DNA from: Sinomonas cellulolyticus
GTDB taxonomy: Bacteria > Actinomycetota > Actinomycetes > Actinomycetales > Micrococcaceae
Reading direction: 5' to 3'
NCBI RefSeq assembly: GCF_014656475.1
Contig: NZ_BNCM01000011.1
Location: forward strand, 62,001-126,000
Length of the DNA stretch: 64,000 nt
In this document: piece by piece, positions 16,850 to 25,762 of the stretch
How positions within the stretch are numbered: position 1 is the first letter of the stretch
Layout of the letters: each line of letters opens with the position of its first letter
The notes under the pieces: model-generated
Seen by the model: the letters and a program-made list of their open reading frames with translations, nothing else
The model's database searches: none
Told to the model about the DNA's origin: nothing
Made by a program: the position numbers and the translations under genes

Positions 16850-17338
16850 CTAGAGCCCCATGATGAGGAGGGTCTCGGGCGCGGGTTCGCCAGCTGCCAG
16901 GGAGAACGAGTCGAGGGCGCAGACAAGGCGGTCGCGCTCCTGAGCGTCGAGGCGTTGGAGGATCTCCGCGATGGCACGCCTGCGGCGCTTGGTCGCCTCT
17001 TCGACGATGGCCGCTCCCTTGGGCTCAAGCGCGACGAGGACTTCCCGCCGGCTGCCCGGGCTCGGCCGCCGGACGACGAGCCCGGCGTCCTCCATGCGGT
17101 CCAGGAAGCGGCTGAAGGTCGACGGGACGCTGTTCAGCTTCCCTGCGAGCACCCCGATCGGCACGGACCCCGAGCTTGCCAGGACAACCAGGACCCTGAA
17201 CTGCGGAAGCGTGACGGACTCGAGTGCCTCAACGACCGATTGGGCTATGACCCCGAGCAGCGCCCGCGACGCGCGGAGCACCGACTCGGCCTCCTCCACC
17301 CGGTCATTGATTTCGTCCCCTTTCGACGTAGGCGACAT
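16850..17338 (-). CDS. MarR-family transcriptional regulator
   Basis: 162 residues; the ATG at 17338 has GGAAGAGGG 6 bases upstream, favoured over an upstream in-frame ATG at 17398. The winged HTH spans about residues 40-115 (TLPQFRVLVVLA, then VPSTFSRFLDRMEDAGLVVRR) with a wing rich in Arg/Ser. It is divergent from the ClC gene, so it probably regulates that gene and itself; a short dyad (AACAT...ATGTT, 17371-17393) in the gap is a weak operator candidate. Confidence 0.92.
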   Translation of the reverse strand: MSPTSKGDEINDRVEEAESVLRASRALLGVIAQSVVEALESVTLPQFRVLVVLASSGSVPIGVLAGKLNSVPSTFSRFLDRMEDAGLVVRRPSPGSRREVLVALEPKGAAIVEEATKRRRRAIAEILQRLDAQERDRLVCALDSFSLAAGEPAPETLLIMGL

Positions 17339-17370
17339 GGCTGCCCTCTTCCCTGCTATCCTCATCACCG

Positions 17371-17393
17371 AACATATGTATTCCGCAAATGTT
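17371..17393. promoter_or_regulatory. weak candidate MarR operator
   Basis: AACAT (17371-17375) and ATGTT (17389-17393) form a short dyad inside the 81-base gap between the divergent marR and ClC genes; an 8-bp palindrome ACATATGT overlaps the left arm. Confidence 0.3.
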
Positions 17394-17419
17394 GTCATTC
17401 TACAGTCAAGGAGATCTCG

Positions 17420-19192
17420 GTGCCGTCTGCCGCCGCTCGAGGGTCCCGGATCAGGGCGCTCAGCAGAGGCCTCGGGGAAAGGCTCGGGGTCGGATCCGTG
17501 CCCGTGGTGTTCCTAGCGGTGGTGGTGGGGCTCGGGGCAGGGCTGGCCGCCGTGGCGTTCCGGTGGCTCATTGTCGGCGCCACCCAGCTGTTCTCGGGCA
17601 CGGCAGACTACGCGGGCACGCAGGGGCATCCCCCCAACCACTGGGTCCCCTGGCTGGGACCGGCATTCGTGGTCCTCGCCCCCGCCGTCGGCGGCCTGCT
17701 GTATGGTCCGCTCGTCCACTTCTTCGCCCGCGAGGCCCGCGGACACGGTGTGCCGGAAGTCATGTACGCCGTGGCCCGGGGGGGAGGGCGGATCAAGGGC
17801 CGCGTCGCGGTGGTCAAGGCGCTCGCCTCGGCCATCACCATCGGATCGGGCGGCTCGGTCGGTCGCGAGGGGCCGATCGTCCAGATCGGCTCGGCGCTGG
17901 GATCCCGCCTCGGGGGCTGGGCTGGATCCCCGGAGACGCAGCTGCGCACCTTGGTCGCCTGCGGTGCAGCGGGGGGCATCGCAGCGACGTTCAACGCCCC
18001 GATCGCTGGGGTGTTCTTCGCGCTCGAACTGATTCTCCGGGACTTCGCCGCCCGCTCGTTCGCGGCGGTGATGCTCGCCTCGATTGCTGCTTCCGTCGTG
18101 GGCCGGTCGCTGCTGGGCAACTACCCGTTCCTGCAGCTTCCCCCGTTCACCGTCTCGGATCCTGCCGAGATGCTCCTGTTCGCCCTCCTGGGCCTGGTGG
18201 CCGGCGGGATCGGCGTGCTGTTCTCCAAAGCCCTGTACGCGATCGAGGATCTCTGCGACTGGCTCTGGCGCGGCCCGGAGTGGCTCCGGCCTGCGGTTGG
18301 CGGCCTCCTGCTCGGGGCCCTGCTGCTGGTGCTGCCGCAGATGTACGGAGTCGGGTACCCGGTGCTGGAGGACAGCGTCCTGGGCCGGTACACGCTCGGC
18401 TTCCTCCTGCTCCTGGCTGCGGCGAAGGTCCTGGCCACGAGCCTGACCATCGGGATCGGCGGATCCGGCGGCGTCTTTGCACCTTCCCTCTTCATCGGCG
18501 CGACGACGGGCGCCGCGTTCGGCCAGGCCGCCGCGATGGTGTTTCCCCCGCTGGCCGGCCACGCCGGTGCGTTCGCATTGGTCGGCATGGGCGCGGTGTT
18601 CGCGGGCTCCACCAGGGCGGCCATCACAGCCGGCCTGATCATCTTCGAGCTCAGTGGCGAGTACTCCCTGATCCTCCCGCTTCTGCTGGCGGTCCTCACC
18701 GCCACGGCGGTCTCCGCTCTGGTCAGCGGCGACACGATCTACACCCGCAAGCTCCTCCGTCGCGGCGTAGACCTCTCCGCCCCGGCTGCGGGCAGGGCAT
18801 CGCTGGCTGGCCTCAGCGTCGGCGCGGCCATGGGTCCCGCCCCGAGACCGGTCCGGGACGCCCTCTCCGCCAAGGAGACGGCACGGCTCCTGACCCTCCC
18901 AGGTCCGCGGGCGCTGCCCGTGGTCGGCGCCGACGGCAGGCTGACCGGAGTGATCACCCCAGTGGTTGTGGCGGAAGGCCTGGAGGGGGCTGAAGATCCG
19001 GACCAGCTCACGGCCGGGTCCCTCGCGCAGGTTGCGGCCCCCCTCACTCGGGAAGAGCCACTCGACGCTGCCGTCGACGCCGTACTCGCCGCAGGCGAGA
19101 CCGACGGACTGCCGGTTGTCGACGCAGAAGGGACCCTATGCGGATGGCTCACCACCGAGCACGTCCTCCAACGCATCCTGACAGCAAGGTGA
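17420..19192 (+). CDS. ClC-family chloride transporter/channel with C-terminal CBS pair
   Basis: 590 residues from a GTG preceded by AAGGAG 6 bases upstream. ClC selectivity-filter motifs are in order: GHGVPEV, GSGGSVGREGP (gating Glu), GGSGGVFAPSLF. About ten membrane helices occupy residues 25-440, and two CBS-like segments fill about 470-590. In the helix-H region FNAPIAGVFFALELI, the position of the proton-coupling Glu203 of ClC-ec1 aligns to Leu, so exchange may be uncoupled or channel-like. Cl- (or a related anion) is the likely substrate. It is divergent from marR. Confidence 0.92.
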   Translation: MPSAAARGSRIRALSRGLGERLGVGSVPVVFLAVVVGLGAGLAAVAFRWLIVGATQLFSGTADYAGTQGHPPNHWVPWLGPAFVVLAPAVGGLLYGPLVHFFAREARGHGVPEVMYAVARGGGRIKGRVAVVKALASAITIGSGGSVGREGPIVQIGSALGSRLGGWAGSPETQLRTLVACGAAGGIAATFNAPIAGVFFALELILRDFAARSFAAVMLASIAASVVGRSLLGNYPFLQLPPFTVSDPAEMLLFALLGLVAGGIGVLFSKALYAIEDLCDWLWRGPEWLRPAVGGLLLGALLLVLPQMYGVGYPVLEDSVLGRYTLGFLLLLAAAKVLATSLTIGIGGSGGVFAPSLFIGATTGAAFGQAAAMVFPPLAGHAGAFALVGMGAVFAGSTRAAITAGLIIFELSGEYSLILPLLLAVLTATAVSALVSGDTIYTRKLLRRGVDLSAPAAGRASLAGLSVGAAMGPAPRPVRDALSAKETARLLTLPGPRALPVVGADGRLTGVITPVVVAEGLEGAEDPDQLTAGSLAQVAAPLTREEPLDAAVDAVLAAGETDGLPVVDAEGTLCGWLTTEHVLQRILTAR

Positions 19193-19229
19193 GCGGGCCG
19201 GAGCACTGCTGCTGCACCGGGGCCCGCTC
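19191..19229 (+). terminator. hairpin between the convergent ClC and ABC-permease genes
   Basis: 9-bp arms GAGCGGGCC (19191-19199) and GGCCCGCTC (19221-19229) enclose a loop with secondary pairing. There is no clear T-run. The position between two convergent stops supports a terminator. Confidence 0.5.
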
Positions 19230-19233
19230 CGCT

Positions 19234-20823
19234 TCAGCCGGTGGCCACGTCTCGCCGCCCTTCTGCCACGAGGCTCAGGATGAAGGCACCGAGGCCGGCA
19301 GCTGCCAGCCATGCCGAGGACGTCCAGGCGGGAGCTGAAGCTGCGAGGTCGGGGGCGTGCCCGAAGACGGCGATCGTCTCACCCCACGTGGGCACGCGGA
19401 GGAGTTTGCCCAGCATCGCGACCGTCGCGCTGGCAGCGAGCGGCGCCCACGCCAGGGGCTGCCAGCGGGGCGCGACGGCCAGGATGAGCAACGCGGCCCC
19501 GGTCAACGCCAGGCACGCGGGCCACTGGCCGAGGATGTAGCCGAGCGCGCGGAGCGGGGCGTGGTCTCCGCGGACGAGGGCGGCCGTGATGGCCGCCGCG
19601 GTGGCTCCCGCAGCCGCGAGCTGGATGAGAGAGCCGAGCGCCGCGACCACCGCGGTCCCCGCGAGCACTTCCCACCGACGCTGCCCGGTGGTCAGGACGA
19701 GGTCTACGAGGCCCGCACGCTCATCGCGGGCAGCGTGGCCAACGGCAACGACGACATAGCAGGCGCCCGTGATCCCAACGATGAGGCCTACGAACGCGAA
19801 GTAGCTTGAGACCGGAGATGTCTGCCCGGTCATGCCCTGCATCAGCTCGCTCGTGGCCCGGTCCTTCTCCATGAGGGAGACCAGGCCAGAGCTCAGCCCT
19901 CCGAAGAGTGCGCCGAGAAGCGTCATGCCCACGGACCACGCCGCGATCTGGGCACGGGAGAGCCTCGCAGCGAGACCGAACGGAGACCGGGCGCGCCCAC
20001 GGCGATCGCTGCTGCCCCGTGGCCGGATATACCCCGCCCCGAGCTCGCGGCGGCCGCCGAGGAGCCGTTCGAAGGCAACGAGGCCGGCTGCGCAGGCGAG
20101 GAACGCCGCCAGCGGAAGCACGTGATCGCCGGCGTAAGGGGCGACCAGGGCCTTCCACCCGAGCGGGCTGAACCACAGCAGTCCCCCGTTGCCACTCGTG
20201 TCGGCGACGGCCCGCAGGGCGAAGCTCGCCGCGAGCAGGGCCATGGCGAGCCAGCGCGCCGTCGTGGCGTCAGGCATGAGGTGAGCACAGATCAGCGCCA
20301 GGACCCCGACGGTGAATGCCGCGATGGCGACGACGGCGCCGAAGGAGGCAGCCCCCGCGCCCGTCAGCTCGGCAACGTGCCCTACCTGAAGGGCCAGCAC
20401 GGCGCTCACGAGAGCCCCGAGGAGCGCGGACACCAGCCCGACGACCAGAAGGACGGCGGCCCCGTAGTGGCCCGGTGACACGCCGCAGGAGCGCACGAGC
20501 TCGAGCGTCCCGGCATCCTCCGATGCGCGCGAGAGCCGCACTGCAAGCAGGAGGGCCATGAGGCAGCCGAGGACCATGACGTAGGCCCCCGTCTCGAAGG
20601 TCAGGAGCTGGCCGAGGGTTCCCGGAGTCGGCAGGACGCCGTAGAAGACCTTGAGTGCGAGGTTGGTGCGCATGGTCTCGATCAGGACCTGGCGGTCGGA
20701 CAGCGCGGGATAGGTAGCGGCGTAGGAAGGTGCCGTGATTGCGACGAGGAGGGCGAGTGGGATCAGCCAGGCAAGGACCCGGGCCCGCTGCTGGCGCATC
20801 AGGAACACGACGAGGGTTGTCAT
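19234..20823 (-). CDS. ABC exporter permease (polyketide-antibiotic type)
   Basis: 529 residues, starting at an ATG whose first bases overlap the ATPase stop (ATGA). About 12 hydrophobic helices are arranged as two 6-TM halves, with a basic cytoplasmic linker (about residue 265-300, RPRGSSDRRGRAR) between them. This matches the single-chain ABC-2 permeases of actinobacterial polyketide/lipid exporters. It is the third gene of a merR-ATPase-permease operon. The exported substrate is unknown. Confidence 0.88.
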   Translation of the reverse strand: MTTLVVFLMRQQRARVLAWLIPLALLVAITAPSYAATYPALSDRQVLIETMRTNLALKVFYGVLPTPGTLGQLLTFETGAYVMVLGCLMALLLAVRLSRASEDAGTLELVRSCGVSPGHYGAAVLLVVGLVSALLGALVSAVLALQVGHVAELTGAGAASFGAVVAIAAFTVGVLALICAHLMPDATTARWLAMALLAASFALRAVADTSGNGGLLWFSPLGWKALVAPYAGDHVLPLAAFLACAAGLVAFERLLGGRRELGAGYIRPRGSSDRRGRARSPFGLAARLSRAQIAAWSVGMTLLGALFGGLSSGLVSLMEKDRATSELMQGMTGQTSPVSSYFAFVGLIVGITGACYVVVAVGHAARDERAGLVDLVLTTGQRRWEVLAGTAVVAALGSLIQLAAAGATAAAITAALVRGDHAPLRALGYILGQWPACLALTGAALLILAVAPRWQPLAWAPLAASATVAMLGKLLRVPTWGETIAVFGHAPDLAASAPAWTSSAWLAAAGLGAFILSLVAEGRRDVATG

Positions 20824-21743
20824 CGTGGACTCGTCTGGTAGTGGCGCAGGAAGAGGTCTTCGAGGCTCGCAGGGGCACACGTGATGTCCTGCGCAGCGCT
20901 GCCTGCGAGGACGCCGAGGACCTGCGGAACCTGCGCACGAGGGACGCTCAGCTCGAATCGTCCATCCACCGTTCCGTCCACCTCCAGTCCCAGGCCCCGC
21001 AGCTCCGCGAGCACGGAAGCCCCATCGTCGCCGAGGCTCGCCGTGACGGTGGAGGCGGCAAGGTGGCGCATCCGGGCGAGGGGCCCTGATTCGATCAGTT
21101 TGCCGTCCTTAATGATGGTGACGTCTCGGCACAGCTGTTCCACCTCGGCCAGAAGGTGGCTGGAGAGGAGAGTGGTCCGGCCTGCAGCCGACGCGTCATG
21201 GATGCAGTCAGCGAAGACCCTCACCATGAGGGGGTCGAGCCCCGAGGTGGGCTCGTCGAGGATCAGGAGCTCTGTGCGGGCGGCGAACGCGGCCACCAGC
21301 ATGACCTTCTGCCGGTTGCCTTTCGAGTAGGTGTGGACGCGCTTCCCGGTGTCGAGTGCGAACCGCTCCACGAGGTCCCGTTCGGCCGAGGGGTCGTAGG
21401 CACCGCGGAGCCGGGCCAGAACGTCGAGCACCTCTTGGCCCGTCAGGTTGCCCCACAGGTTCACGTCGCCCGGAATGTAGGACACGCGGCGTGTGACCTC
21501 TGCGGGGTGCGTCCCCGGGTCCAGTCCGAGGACCCGGACATTACCCGCGGAGCGTGAGTAGAGGCCGAGGAGCACGCGGATGGTCGTTGTCTTGCCCGCA
21601 CCGTTCGGGCCGAGGAAGCCGTGGACCGAGCCCTGTTCCACCACGAGATCAAGCCCGTCAACCGCACGGAAGGTGCCGAAGGCCTTGACGAGGCCACGGA
21701 CGTCGATGGGTTTCGACAAGGGAGCGCCGGGAGCACCGGTCAT
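20820..21743 (-). CDS. ABC exporter ATPase
   Basis: 307 residues. Walker A GPNGAGKTT is near residue 45; the signature YSKGNRQKV replaces the canonical LSGGQ; Walker B is LLILDEPTSGLDP; the switch His is in LLSSHLLAE. The C-terminal extension is a DrrA-like 70-residue domain. It overlaps merR (4 bases) upstream and the permease (4 bases) downstream, so all three are translationally coupled. Confidence 0.95.
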   Translation of the reverse strand: MTGAPGAPLSKPIDVRGLVKAFGTFRAVDGLDLVVEQGSVHGFLGPNGAGKTTTIRVLLGLYSRSAGNVRVLGLDPGTHPAEVTRRVSYIPGDVNLWGNLTGQEVLDVLARLRGAYDPSAERDLVERFALDTGKRVHTYSKGNRQKVMLVAAFAARTELLILDEPTSGLDPLMVRVFADCIHDASAAGRTTLLSSHLLAEVEQLCRDVTIIKDGKLIESGPLARMRHLAASTVTASLGDDGASVLAELRGLGLEVDGTVDGRFELSVPRAQVPQVLGVLAGSAAQDITCAPASLEDLFLRHYQTSPR

Positions 21744-22603
21744 GGCCCTGCAACCTCGGCTGGTGTCGAGGCCGTGCGGCTCGGGCCGCCGGCTCGGGCG
21801 GCCGACGGCCCCAGGAGACCGAGGCGAGCGGCGACTGCCGCGATGAAGTGCCTGTACAGGGGGTCGGGGAACACGAGTCCGACGAGTTCGCCGATCGCGG
21901 GCGGGAGGCCCCCCTCGAACGGGGAAAGCGCCTCGATCAGATCAAGACCGCCGGCCCGGACGACCAGGCCGAGGGTCCGTGCGGCCAAGTCGTCCGTGGC
22001 CGCCGCCGCGTCATCGGCTGAGAGGTCCGCGATCCTCTCGCCGAGGTGCTGCAGCTCAGCGAAGAGCGCGATGGCCTCATCGATGGCCGCGTCGTCCAGT
22101 TTCATCGCGAATGCGGTCACTGCATCGGGAAGTGCCCCGCGATAGGCAGCGATCTCCAAGAGGTCGCGTTCACCCCGCACCCCACGGCGGACCGCTTCAT
22201 CCTTGGTCCGCTTCTCGATTTCCTCGTAGAGACGCACCAGCGGGACAGGGAGGGGCGTGAGAGCCGATCCAGACCTGACGATCTGCAACAGGCGCTCAAC
22301 GCGTTCGCGTTGTGCCGTCAGCTCGGCGATCCGCGCGGTCACTGCATCCAGAGCGGCTTCCAGATCGGCAGCCGTGCTCGTGGGCGTGCCTCGGCCGGTG
22401 CCGGCGATGAAGTCGGGCAGGCGGTCCAGCGGGACTCCGCCCTCGGCGACCCACCTGATGCGCAGCATTCGGGCCACGTGGTCAAAGCCGTACTCCCGGT
22501 AGCCGTGGGGCGAGGGCGGGACGGGAAGCAGTCCGATCTGATGGTAGTAGCGGACTGTCCGCGGAGTCGTTCCCGTGATCTCGGCCAGATCGCTGATGCG
22601 CAT
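21740..22603 (-). CDS. MerR-family regulator of the ABC exporter
   Basis: 287 residues. The N-terminal MerR HTH is clear (MRISDLAEITGTTPRTVRYY then GYREYGFDHVARMLRIRWV). The C-terminal part is long and mainly helical, presumably a ligand-sensing domain. There is no metal-binding Cys pattern, so a drug- or lipid-responsive member is more likely than a metal sensor. It is first in the operon; its promoter (22610-22640) has the long-spacer dyad typical of MerR control, and the transcript appears leaderless. Confidence 0.92.
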   Translation of the reverse strand: MRISDLAEITGTTPRTVRYYHQIGLLPVPPSPHGYREYGFDHVARMLRIRWVAEGGVPLDRLPDFIAGTGRGTPTSTAADLEAALDAVTARIAELTAQRERVERLLQIVRSGSALTPLPVPLVRLYEEIEKRTKDEAVRRGVRGERDLLEIAAYRGALPDAVTAFAMKLDDAAIDEAIALFAELQHLGERIADLSADDAAAATDDLAARTLGLVVRAGGLDLIEALSPFEGGLPPAIGELVGLVFPDPLYRHFIAAVAARLGLLGPSAARAGGPSRTASTPAEVAGP

Positions 22604-22609
22604 GCACCC

Positions 22610-22640
22610 ACGATGCGCTGTGACGCAACGTCACTGTCAA
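22610..22640 (-). promoter_or_regulatory. MerR-type promoter of the exporter operon
   Basis: On the minus strand TTGACA (22640-22635) is followed by a 19-base spacer and CATCGT (22615-22610). The spacer contains the perfect dyad GTGACGTTGCGTCAC (22634-22620). A 19-base spacer plus centred dyad is the hallmark of MerR-activated promoters. Transcription would begin at or next to the A of the merR ATG (22603). Confidence 0.7.
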
Positions 22641-22702
22641 GCACCGGAGAAGCCCGCGCCGCGTCGTCTCCAGGAGCGCGCGATCGAGAGGTGGGTACTG
22701 CG

Positions 22703-24679
22703 TCAGCCCGCACGCCGGGCGGCGGACTGCGCAGCGAACTGCACAGCATGCCGCACCGGCGCGTTCGGCGCGCCGAAGCCGTCGTACCCGGCGATCCGCT
22801 GCACCACCTCGAAGAACACGCTGCCCACCGTCGCGGTGTAGAAGTGCAGGAACTCGCCGTGGGCGTCCCGGTCGTAGAGCAGGTCCAGCCCGCGCAGTGC
22901 CGCGAGGAACTCGGGATCGAGCCCGAACCGGGCGTCGAGGTCCTCGTAGTAGTTCTCCGGGATCGGCAGGAACGGCAGTCCCCTCCGGCGGCATGCGGCG
23001 GCATGGGCAATGAGGTCGTCCACCTCGATGGCGATGTGCTCCTGGAACGTGTCCCGAAGCGTTCCCTTGACGGAGTCTGCCTGGATCCAGGGGGCGAGGT
23101 TCAGGGCGAGCCGGACGCTGCGCCGCAGCGCCCCGCCGTCGCCCGCCGCGTTATCGGAGAGCGCTGTCTGCATGACCTGCGAGCGCACGAGTCCGGCCGG
23201 GCTCGAGACGTCCTGCGATGCCTCGGGGGTGAGCGCGAGCACCGAGGAGTAGAACAGGACCGCCTCGTCGAAGTGCTGCCAGGGCTGGGCCAGGTTGATG
23301 TGGTCGATCCTCGCCGAGCCGGCGGGCTGCGGCGAGGCGTCGCCGTCACCGAACTCCTGCATCCATCTGGTGTCCTCGCACAGGAACACCTCGGTCGCAT
23401 CCGGCGCCCTCACGGCCTGCAGGATCTCCTCGTTGGCCTGGGAGGTGCGGGGCACCGGCTGCGCCTTGAGCTGGACGGCGCGGGCCGCAGCGGTCACCGC
23501 GTCCGCGACGTCGAAGGCGAGGGCGGAGATCGCCGGAGCAACGCCGGCGGCGCCCTGGTGGTTCAGCACGATCCGTGCCTCGCCAAGCGTCCAGAGCGAG
23601 ACCGGCTTGGTCCGGTGGTCGCCACGGGGGGCGAAGCCGAGCTGCGCCAGGAGCCGCTCGAGCGCGCCGGTGGCCTCCGTCCCTGCGGCCGACTTGACCT
23701 CCGCGAAGTTCAGCCCCGCGGGAGGCGCCACCTGCGGGAGGGTGGTCAGGCGCATGGCATTGGCGCGTGACGCCTGGGCGAGCTGGGCCGGCGTCGGCTC
23801 CACGGCGCCGTCGTGCGCGGTGCCCCGCGCCGAAGCAGCGGCGAGGGTCTTCGCCGTGCGCTCCTCGAGCCAGATGAGGGAGCGCATCGCATCCACGGCG
23901 GTGCGCTCCACATCGGCCTGCCGGAAGGTGTCGTTGAAGACCTCGAGGGACACCGGGCCGTTGTAGCCCGTGCGTGCTGCATGGCCGAGGAACCCGGGCA
24001 GGTCGAACTGCCCCTCCCCCGGGAACACCCGGTAGTGGCGGCTCCAATTGAGCACATCCATCGAGAGCTTGGGGGCATCGGCGACCTGCACGAAGAAGAC
24101 CTTCTCCCCCGGGATCGCCTCGATGCCGGAGGGGTCCGGGCCGCCCGTGCCGAGGCGGGACAGGATGTGGAAGGTGTCCAGGCACGTGCCGAGGTTCGGG
24201 TGGTCCGCGGACTCGACGATCTTCCACGCGTGCTCGTAGTCGTTGACGTAGGTGCCCCACGCGAGGGCCTCGTACGCGACCTTCACCCCGTGGCCGGCGG
24301 CGAGCTCGGCGAGACCGTGGAGCTGCTCGGCGCGCAGGCCGTCGTCGTCGGTGTACGCCGCGCCCGCGGCGGCAACGGTGGAGCACACGAGGATCGTGTC
24401 GATGCCCAGGCGCCCCATGAGGCGGAACTTCGCCTCGGCGCGGCGGAGGTTGGCGCGGTACCGCTCGTCCGGGACGGAGTCGAGGTCGCGGAACGGCTGG
24501 TACAGGTCCAGGCCCAGCCCGAGGTCCGCGGCGAGGAGCCGCACGTCCTCGGGGCTCAGCGACGAGGTCACGAGATCGGTCTCGAAGATCTCGACGCCGT
24601 CGAACCCCGCCTTCGCCGCGGCCCGGAGCTTCTCCTCGAGGGTCCCCGAGAGGCAGACCGTCGCGATCCCGGTGCGCAT
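22703..24679 (-). CDS. 3-dehydroshikimate dehydratase fused to a VOC/HPPD-like domain (QuiC1/QsuB type)
   Basis: 658 residues. Residues 1-280 form a sugar-phosphate-isomerase-like barrel; the four metal ligands of QuiC1-type dehydratases are recognisable at E137 (VAYEALAWG), D168 (GTCLDTFHI), Q198 (FVQVADAP) and E246 (VSLEVFND). It converts 3-dehydroshikimate to protocatechuate in quinate/shikimate catabolism. Residues 310-640 form a 4-hydroxyphenylpyruvate-dioxygenase-like VOC region with candidate iron ligands H460, H548 and E624. The ATG shares a base with the dehydrogenase stop (TGATG), so the two genes are coupled. Confidence 0.93.
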   Translation of the reverse strand: MRTGIATVCLSGTLEEKLRAAAKAGFDGVEIFETDLVTSSLSPEDVRLLAADLGLGLDLYQPFRDLDSVPDERYRANLRRAEAKFRLMGRLGIDTILVCSTVAAAGAAYTDDDGLRAEQLHGLAELAAGHGVKVAYEALAWGTYVNDYEHAWKIVESADHPNLGTCLDTFHILSRLGTGGPDPSGIEAIPGEKVFFVQVADAPKLSMDVLNWSRHYRVFPGEGQFDLPGFLGHAARTGYNGPVSLEVFNDTFRQADVERTAVDAMRSLIWLEERTAKTLAAASARGTAHDGAVEPTPAQLAQASRANAMRLTTLPQVAPPAGLNFAEVKSAAGTEATGALERLLAQLGFAPRGDHRTKPVSLWTLGEARIVLNHQGAAGVAPAISALAFDVADAVTAAARAVQLKAQPVPRTSQANEEILQAVRAPDATEVFLCEDTRWMQEFGDGDASPQPAGSARIDHINLAQPWQHFDEAVLFYSSVLALTPEASQDVSSPAGLVRSQVMQTALSDNAAGDGGALRRSVRLALNLAPWIQADSVKGTLRDTFQEHIAIEVDDLIAHAAACRRRGLPFLPIPENYYEDLDARFGLDPEFLAALRGLDLLYDRDAHGEFLHFYTATVGSVFFEVVQRIAGYDGFGAPNAPVRHAVQFAAQSAARRAG

Positions 24680-25602
24680 CAGGCGGCACCCGCAGCGAGC
24701 GGGGCGTGGGCCTGCGCGGCCTCCTGCCGGGCCTCCTCCTCGATGAGCTCGAGGAAGTGCGCCCGCATGCGCTCGGCGTCCGGCTCGATGCCGGTGAAGA
24801 TGCGGAACGCGTCCACGGCCTGGCCCACTGCCATCCGGCCGCCGTCGAGCACGCGGCACCCGGCGGCACGCGCATCCCGCACCAGCTGGGTATCGATGGG
24901 CCGGTACACGATGTCCGCGACCCAGTGCCGCGGCGTCAGCTGTGACGTGTCGAACGGGGTTCCCGGGTGTGCGGCCATCCCCGTCGGGGTGCAGTGCACG
25001 ACGCCGTCCGCGGCCGCGAGCAGCGAGGCGAGCTCCGCCGTCGTGCGCGCCTCGACGGACGCGCCGGGGAAGAGCGCGGAGAGCTCGTCGGCGCGGCTCT
25101 CGGCACGGGTGCGGTCGACGTCGACAATCGCGAGGCGCTCGACGCCCGCCGTCAGGAGGGCGTAGGCCACGGCGGAGCCGGCACCGCCCGCACCGAGCTG
25201 GACCACGCGGCCGAGCGCGGCGTCCGGCAGGCCGGTGCGGAAGGCGGTGAGGAAGCCGGACCAGTCGGTGTTGTGGCCAACCGTGCGGCCGTCCGCCCCG
25301 ATGACGACGGTGTTGACGGCGCCGAGCCGGGCGGCGTCGGGATCGACCTCGTCGAGGTGCGGGATCACGAGCTGCTTGCACGGGTGGGTGATGTTCAGGC
25401 CGTTGTAGCCGAGGCGGCGCGCGGAGCGGACCAGCTCGCCCACGGACTCGGGCACGAGGCCGAGCGCGGCGAGGTCGATGGGCCGGTACAGGTAGAGCAG
25501 GCCGTGCGCGGCGCCCTCGCGCTCGTGCATCGGCGGGGTGAGCGAGGGGAGGACGCCGTCGCCGATCAGGCCGACAAGAAAGGACTCGGTGGTCAGGCTC
25601 AT
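24679..25602 (-). CDS. quinate/shikimate dehydrogenase (AroE/QsuD family), probably catabolic and NAD-dependent
   Basis: 307 residues; GAGGAG 5 bases before the ATG. Substrate-site motifs are SLTPPMHE (Ser/Thr carboxylate ligands), NITHPCK with catalytic K76, and GHNTDW with D113. The Rossmann loop is GAGGAGS and the second strand ends in VDVDRTRA, where acidic residues favour NAD+ over NADP+. This matches catabolic QsuD rather than biosynthetic AroE. First gene of the operon; the downstream dehydratase continues the pathway to protocatechuate. A dehydroquinate dehydratase is not in the window. Confidence 0.92.
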   Translation of the reverse strand: MSLTTESFLVGLIGDGVLPSLTPPMHEREGAAHGLLYLYRPIDLAALGLVPESVGELVRSARRLGYNGLNITHPCKQLVIPHLDEVDPDAARLGAVNTVVIGADGRTVGHNTDWSGFLTAFRTGLPDAALGRVVQLGAGGAGSAVAYALLTAGVERLAIVDVDRTRAESRADELSALFPGASVEARTTAELASLLAAADGVVHCTPTGMAAHPGTPFDTSQLTPRHWVADIVYRPIDTQLVRDARAAGCRVLDGGRMAVGQAVDAFRIFTGIEPDAERMRAHFLELIEEEARQEAAQAHAPLAAGAA

Positions 25603-25658
25603 GGGTCTCCTCGTGCTGCGCTGGTTCCGGTCGCGCCGGTGTGACCCAGCGAACATTC

Positions 25659-25698
25659 GTTGCAGAAAAAGGATGACGCGTTGCAGCAACAATGTCAA
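25659..25698 (-). promoter_or_regulatory. quinate-operon promoter with candidate LacI-family operator
   Basis: On the minus strand TTGACA (25698-25693), a 17-base spacer, then CATCCT (25675-25670). The spacer holds the element GTTGCAGCAACAATGTCA (25680-25697, written on the plus strand), and a second GTTGCAGAAA lies at 25659-25668 just downstream. An 18-base near-copy (16/18) occurs in the lacI promoter at 31869-31886. Confidence 0.75.
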
Positions 25699-25762
25699 TG
25701 AGGCACTGAGCACCGGAGACGTCCGGGCACCGGCCCCCCAAAGGACTACCGGTGCCCGGGCG

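Noticed and set aside
16154..22756. Identical 18-mer at 16154-16171 and 22739-22756
   Set aside because: One copy is over a start codon and the other inside the coding end of the dehydratase-VOC gene, with no shared flank; a chance G+C-rich match is more likely than a repeat element.
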